A DNA stretch of 64,000 nucleotides from the NCBI RefSeq assembly GCF_037078405.1, contig NZ_JAYMGZ010000005.1:62001-126000 (forward strand), given 5' to 3'. The notes beneath the pieces were generated by a model. It made no database searches. It had not been told where the DNA came from and saw only the letters and a program-made list of their open reading frames with translations. The translations under genes were made by a program, and so were the position numbers. This DNA comes from Haloarcula sp. DT43. Lineage in GTDB: Archaea; Halobacteriota; Halobacteria; Halobacteriales; Haloarculaceae. Shown here one piece after another: positions 60,220 to 64,000 of the stretch (position 1 is its first letter; each line of letters starts with the position of its first letter).

Positions 60220-60390
60220 TCAGTTGGAGTTCGTCACATCGGCACCGCAACTACAACCTCCGCCACCACACCCACCGCCACCGCCACATTTCAACACTGC
60301 TCCGGATGCGTCATCTAGTTGACTGCCTCCATCATCCGGTGATAGTTGACGTATCGACAGGTCGAGTCTGTCCGGCTTATCGTTGCTCAT
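60220..60390 (-). CDS. LAP/TOMM precursor peptide with Gly/Cys-rich core
   Basis: A 56-residue peptide from the ATG at 60390. The leader (about residues 1-34) is acidic and helical (LDLSIRQLSPDDGG). The C-terminal core starts at Cys35 with CGGGGGCGGGGCSCG and ends ADVTNSN, giving Cys35, 41, 46 and 48 plus Ser47, Thr53 and Ser55 as possible azole sites. The pattern recalls microcin B17. It is the last of five minus-strand genes, after the methyltransferase. Upstream genes encode a YcaO cyclodehydratase, a SagB dehydrogenase and an E1-like leader-binding protein. A longer frame upstream is A/T-rich and unlikely to be translated. Confidence 0.82.
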   Translation of the reverse strand: MSNDKPDRLDLSIRQLSPDDGGSQLDDASGAVLKCGGGGGCGGGGCSCGADVTNSN

Positions 60391-60502
60391 ATTTATACGT
60401 AGAATACGATCCGTGATATTCTTTTGCTTTTTTTGCAACAGAGATATATTCAAATCAACGTTCGGATTCGTTTTGTACTACACCGATATTCAAATTTTTA
60501 TT
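60391..60502 (-). promoter_or_regulatory. Likely separate promoter of the precursor gene
   Basis: This 112-bp very A/T-rich gap separates the methyltransferase from the precursor. On the minus strand a TTTGAATATATCT element lies about 55 bp before the ATG. The motif ATATTCAAAT occurs twice (about 60448 and 60485). A private promoter would allow the precursor to be made in excess over its enzymes, as is usual for RiPPs. Confidence 0.45.
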
Positions 60503-61465
60503 TTAAGTATGCCCGAGCAGTTGGATAGTACGTCCTGTGTTAATGCGCTCAGCCGATTCAACTTTGGATGCAAGTTTAGCTTCAATCTGATCGATCCAGT
60601 ATCCATCAGAGGGAAACCCTGCGGTTAACAGTATTTGATCGGTATGTTTAATTATATCTTCCAGGCGTGTTTCAATTACCTCTGGTATAAGATCAAAGTA
60701 TGGATCTAAAACAGCGATATCAAACTGTCGATCCGGTATCGGCAATTCAAAGAAATCTCCCTCGTGGAGTGTGACAAGATCGCTATCTGCAGCAAGGTTC
60801 TGGCGGGCACCGGAACAATCCAAATCAATACAGTAAGCATCAGTTCCCCCCTGTTCAAGGACAACACGAGACATTGCAGCAGAGCCACAGAAAATATCTA
60901 GAATTGAGTCGATCTCATACCGTTCACACAGCATCTCCATAGTCTGAATCGGACCAGGAAGCGGACCTGCAATCGCAGCCCCTCCCCCCAAGACAAGGTG
61001 ATCCATTCCATATTGTTCCATCTTTGACGTTAGTTCGCTATCAGAAGCCAGAATACCGGATTTAATCGCTTTTTCCAGTGAAATTGAGCGGTCGAAGGGG
61101 CCATCGTTGATAGTAGAGCGTTGGATTGCATCAACACTGACTAAAAAACGCTCATCTATATCACGGGTTTGAGCCATGTAGGAGGTCAGCCATCCACTAT
61201 AAAGGAGGGAAAAATATCCTCTGTATCCACCTACATTGAACGGTGTAGCTTGTCCAAGTAACTGAGACCTGTTGTTCGTCATCACACGGAGCACCACTTC
61301 GTACTCTATATCAGAGGAGTATGCAGATTGTCTATCATAGACCTCGATGTCTTGGACTTCGAATTCGAAATTCGGATCAACAATTACTCCTGTGACGAGC
61401 TGGTGGAACTCGGCGCGCAATTCTTTGTGGAGTGTCTCATCTCGTAGACGGTCAAGCGCTGTCAT
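60503..61465 (-). CDS. SAM-dependent methyltransferase-like protein of the RiPP operon
   Basis: A 320-residue protein. A Rossmann methyltransferase domain occupies the second half: SILDIFCGSAAMSRVVLEQG (motif I), AYCIDLDCSGARQNLA (acidic loop), VTLHEGDFFELPIPDRQFDI, then AVLDPYFDLIPEVIE. The N-terminal 150 residues are a separate domain without a recognised match. It is translationally coupled to the SagB gene (ATGA overlap). A role in tailoring the peptide, for example methylation of an N-terminus or side chain, is likely. The DPYF motif also resembles N-methyltransferases of nucleic acid, so the target is uncertain. Confidence 0.72.
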   Translation of the reverse strand: MTALDRLRDETLHKELRAEFHQLVTGVIVDPNFEFEVQDIEVYDRQSAYSSDIEYEVVLRVMTNNRSQLLGQATPFNVGGYRGYFSLLYSGWLTSYMAQTRDIDERFLVSVDAIQRSTINDGPFDRSISLEKAIKSGILASDSELTSKMEQYGMDHLVLGGGAAIAGPLPGPIQTMEMLCERYEIDSILDIFCGSAAMSRVVLEQGGTDAYCIDLDCSGARQNLAADSDLVTLHEGDFFELPIPDRQFDIAVLDPYFDLIPEVIETRLEDIIKHTDQILLTAGFPSDGYWIDQIEAKLASKVESAERINTGRTIQLLGHT

Positions 61466-62247
61466 CGGCTCTCATCCTCATTGTTGTCATGCTGGGAGGC
61501 GGTAGCTGGACGACCAACAGCTCCAACGTAGAGGGTAGTTTCATTCCCATGCAGGCAGAGGTACTCATCGGCTTGATCCTCAAGGAATCCACCGTATGGT
61601 CGACACCCAAGACCAACGCTTTCGGAAACAAGACAGAGGTTCTGCATCGCATGCCCTGCTTCAAGATTTGCGTATCGGTAACCTCTTTCACCGTATTTCT
61701 TTGTAGTCCGCTCGAGGTCTGCAGTTACAAACACAAGCATTACAGCGTTTTCGAGGGACCCGTAGACGAATTCCGAAAACTCGTGAACATCGTCCTGTGG
61801 GGTCTTATTTAATGCATTTTGCCGGACATCATAGTGGTATACACCCGTTTCAACCTGTTTAGCGCGGAGAACAGTAGTGTAGAGCTCAAGGGGGTATCGA
61901 GCCCCTCCCGAAGGGTACGCCCTGAGGTGGTCATCGTCAGTCTCGCCTCGTTCCGTGATTCCTGCTGTCCTTGCTAACAATCGTCCAAGCGTCTCGCGGC
62001 CAATACTCGTAGGTTCGAATGTTACTGGAGATCGACGTGTATCAATCGTGCGTTCAAGTGGGACTGTCTCAACAGGGTCCGGGCAGGGGAGGTCTATCTT
62101 TTCCCCTCGGTCATATGTTTTATATTCAACTTCAAACCAGTCTTGAGGGGCTTCAGACTTGTCGACTGGGTCTATTTCGAGGTTTTTACTATTCTCGTGA
62201 TACGTTCGGTGCAACGGTATGTTGTTGAGGTTCTTACGTGAGGTCAT
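61462..62247 (-). CDS. SagB-type FMN azoline dehydrogenase
   Basis: A 261-residue nitroreductase-fold protein of the SagB/ThcOx type. It oxidises thiazolines or oxazolines made by the cyclodehydratase to aromatic azoles using FMN. Visible features are TRRSPVTFEPTSIGRETLGR at the start of the fold, YPSGGARYPLELYTTVLRA, GERGYRYANLEAGHAMQNLC and the closing GCRPYGGFLEDQ. It overlaps the YcaO gene and the methyltransferase by 4 bp each, so the three are translated together. Presence of this enzyme predicts azoles rather than only azolines in the product. Confidence 0.87.
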   Translation of the reverse strand: MTSRKNLNNIPLHRTYHENSKNLEIDPVDKSEAPQDWFEVEYKTYDRGEKIDLPCPDPVETVPLERTIDTRRSPVTFEPTSIGRETLGRLLARTAGITERGETDDDHLRAYPSGGARYPLELYTTVLRAKQVETGVYHYDVRQNALNKTPQDDVHEFSEFVYGSLENAVMLVFVTADLERTTKKYGERGYRYANLEAGHAMQNLCLVSESVGLGCRPYGGFLEDQADEYLCLHGNETTLYVGAVGRPATASQHDNNEDESR

Positions 62248-63578
62248 AGGAACGGATGTGGCATGGTGTTTAATTCCGATTCTGTGCGTGGTTCGGCCAG
62301 GTAGCCAGTCTCAACAGGGACGGAATATAGCCGGTCAGTACCGAGGTATTTGAATGATTCAATCAGATGGAGTGGGTGGAATTCGGGGATAACTGTACTG
62401 ACCGTTTTGAATCCCTGAGTTCGAATATCAGGTGTAGTTACATCTGCGACATACCAAGAGTAGCCATTATCTTCCAGGAATGTTTCAAGGGTCGCAAGTG
62501 CATCGGAACGGTCACAGATGGGCTGTTTAAGACCCGTTCTCTCGTCTGTTTCCAGCCAGAAATCTAGTTCATTGACACGTTCGGGTGGGGCCCAGTACGC
62601 GGCGCGTTGTTTGAGTGTTTGAATCGTCGATGTATCACTGTCAAAGGTCTGTTCATAGGCATCCCAGGTGCTTATTTGGAATGCCTCACGAAGGGAATCC
62701 CGAATTGCAGTAGTCATGTCAACGCTTGCATCTAATCCTAAGCAGACACCAGGTCGACGGTCATGATCAGTGGCAATCGCCAAGCATGCATGAACTGGGT
62801 GGTCCAAGGAGATGTCGAGGACATGAACATCCATTCCACGGTTTTCGAGTTCCTTCTGGAAGGCTGCAACTCCCTCATCCTCAACTGAAGAGAGGTCAAT
62901 TTTTGGAAATTGGAGTTTATTCAAGTAACCGATAATAAAGCACTCTCGTTCGACAATTTCACACAGAGCCCGATAACACGCTGACTCGTAATCCATCCCT
63001 GCCGCCGCACCAGTCGTCATCGGCGACCGAACAGTTGTCGGCGATGAAAAAGGCAGATAGATGAGTTGCCCGGGAACAAGAGTCATTTTCCCTGAAACCA
63101 TCTCTCGTGTTGCTGTCCAGTGGTACTCTGACATGCGGATATCGTCGCGAGTTAAACTCATTCCATCAAGCTGGCGCTCACTAAAAGCATTCATCGCCAG
63201 CGGATTCATTGCTCGTCGATCCAAGCCATCATAGCGACTCGTGATGAAATCATCAGGATCAGAAAGCGATAAGCAATATCGTTCCACCGCTTCGCCGATA
63301 GCGGCAATCCTGGCCTCGTCACGGTTAATCGCCGATCCGCCAGTGTTATCAGGGTCTTCTAGGCCATTCGGCGAGAACGCTGCTGTCTCCTGTATCTTGC
63401 TGACATACTGAAAGACATTACCTGTCTCTATTGAGTTTGGGGTCCGCTCAGTAAATCCGACAATAGGGCCCAACCGTGGGTCCACAAATTCTTTTCCAAG
63501 CTCAATTGCGATATCTATCGGGACATCACGCTTCGTATGGAGTCGTTCTCTTGACGGTGCTGTCAGTTCGTTCCGCAT
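62244..63578 (-). CDS. YcaO-domain cyclodehydratase
   Basis: ATP-dependent cyclodehydratase of 444 residues that should backbone-phosphorylate and cyclise Cys/Ser/Thr of the precursor. The ATP/Mg motifs are intact: IGEAVERY around residues 94-101 (Glu96, Glu99, Arg100), CYRALCEIVERE with Glu207, Glu210 and Arg211, and RDSLREAF with Arg297/Glu298. The C-terminus ends MPHPFL, a degenerate form of the Pro-rich PxPxP tail that is characteristic of azoline-forming YcaO proteins. It overlaps the E1-like gene by 16 bp upstream and SagB by 4 bp downstream. Confidence 0.9.
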   Translation of the reverse strand: MRNELTAPSRERLHTKRDVPIDIAIELGKEFVDPRLGPIVGFTERTPNSIETGNVFQYVSKIQETAAFSPNGLEDPDNTGGSAINRDEARIAAIGEAVERYCLSLSDPDDFITSRYDGLDRRAMNPLAMNAFSERQLDGMSLTRDDIRMSEYHWTATREMVSGKMTLVPGQLIYLPFSSPTTVRSPMTTGAAAGMDYESACYRALCEIVERECFIIGYLNKLQFPKIDLSSVEDEGVAAFQKELENRGMDVHVLDISLDHPVHACLAIATDHDRRPGVCLGLDASVDMTTAIRDSLREAFQISTWDAYEQTFDSDTSTIQTLKQRAAYWAPPERVNELDFWLETDERTGLKQPICDRSDALATLETFLEDNGYSWYVADVTTPDIRTQGFKTVSTVIPEFHPLHLIESFKYLGTDRLYSVPVETGYLAEPRTESELNTMPHPFL

Positions 63579-64000
63579 ATCTCACACCCCGGGAGGCGAA
63601 GCACATCGGTCGTTGTCAAGTCCATATTCAGTGGATCCACCTCAACAACGGCACCGGTGGACTGTGGAGTCCTATCAGGCGCAACAATCGAAATTAGTTC
63701 AACGTGAGCTAATGACCAGACTAACGAGTCAACTACAGATGGGTAGATCCGGTCGCTCTCCTGCTCTTGTTCGCTGTGCTCACGTTGTTCTATTTGCCTG
63801 TTAGAGGCGCTTGCTATAAGTCTCTGGTAGTAACAATTGTAGCAGGCATCAGTTTTGGGTGGCGTATATGGCCCGAATTTGATTACCGAACCTACCAATC
63901 GAATCGGGAGCCAAGGGATGTTATCAGACCACGTTTTTTCAAGAACGGCCTGATGGAATGCAGGATCTTCGCCCGCAGCTACCGTTACCAGCAACTCCGG
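63563..64000 (-). CDS. E1-like/TOMM leader-peptide-binding protein (partial)
   Basis: Only the C-terminal 145 residues lie in the window; the frame is open through the edge, so the gene continues beyond 64000. The visible part has ELLVTVAAGEDPAFHQAVLE, then NIPWLPIRLVGSVIKFGPY. Two zinc-knuckle halves follow, ACYNCYYQRL and LPGCEICGTN, the latter at the end. This is the pattern of the ocin-ThiF-like E1 proteins that bind the leader peptide and activate the YcaO enzyme. Its stop lies inside the start of the YcaO gene (16-bp overlap). Confidence 0.82.
   Translation of the reverse strand, partial: PELLVTVAAGEDPAFHQAVLEKTWSDNIPWLPIRLVGSVIKFGPYTPPKTDACYNCYYQRLIASASNRQIEQREHSEQEQESDRIYPSVVDSLVWSLAHVELISIVAPDRTPQSTGAVVEVDPLNMDLTTTDVLRLPGCEICGTN

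Overview
The window is from a halophilic archaeon of the class Halobacteria. The evidence is strongly acidic proteins, Tat lipoprotein signals (RR motif plus LAGC lipobox), start codons that follow TATA-like elements closely, an F420-type oxidoreductase, many small haloarchaeal winged-helix and CPxCG zinc proteins, and CRISPR repeats of the haloarchaeal GTT(T/A)CAGACGG...GTTGAAGC type. The genus cannot be fixed from sequence alone; a Haloarcula-like or related genome, possibly a megaplasmid, is plausible.

Region 1 (1-18.05 kb, GC-rich and orderly) is a deoxy-sugar module. It holds a family-1 sugar ABC transporter (28-5986) with an embedded esterase and a large GH78 alpha-L-rhamnosidase (6349-9612). 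A non-phosphorylative L-rhamnose/L-fucose type pathway follows: Zn-alcohol dehydrogenase, enolase-superfamily acid-sugar dehydratase, F420/LLM oxidoreductase, IclR regulator, FAH-family diketo-acid hydrolase, SDR, aldo/keto reductase and amidohydrolase-type lactonase. Together these import and trim rhamnosides, oxidise the sugar to the lactone and acid, dehydrate it, re-oxidise it and cleave it to C3 units.

Region 2 (18.05-30.1 kb) is a decayed and mobile zone. It contains gene remnants, two PIN-domain toxin-antitoxin pairs, an intact-looking IS66 element inserted 7 bp from a PAS histidine kinase, plasmid/virus-like small genes, a tRNA-like minihelix, and a convergent pair of tiny winged-helix regulators that share an operator motif.

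Region 3 (30.1-34.2 kb) is a CRISPR array without cas genes (27 repeats plus a truncated one), followed by a membrane-anchored secreted nuclease. Region 4 (34.4-47.3 kb) looks like a defence/stress island. It has a PD-(D/E)XK-like protein, a membrane coiled protein, a TcmP partner protein with two divergent CxxxCxxC radical-SAM paralogues, membrane-linked regulators, and a private Hsp70 plus a membrane-anchored J-protein. Degenerate copies of a two-gene module that is intact at 29.6-30.1 kb flank this island.

Region 5 (47.4-58 kb) is plasmid-like. A ParA/RHH-type partition operon is flanked by arrays of a 12-bp-period CTATAG iteron. Beyond it lie a broken and fused TumE/HTH toxin-antitoxin locus with a symmetric operator, a poly-gamma-glutamate hydrolase/RimB-like peptidase pair, and a three-gene operon encoding a membrane JAMM metalloprotease.

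Region 6 (58.2-64 kb, minus strand, cut by the window edge) is the most striking. It is a compact azole-forming RiPP (TOMM/LAP) operon with an E1-like leader-binding protein, a YcaO cyclodehydratase, a SagB-type dehydrogenase and a methyltransferase. It ends in a 56-residue precursor with a microcin-B17-like Gly/Cys core, followed by two FilR1-like regulators.
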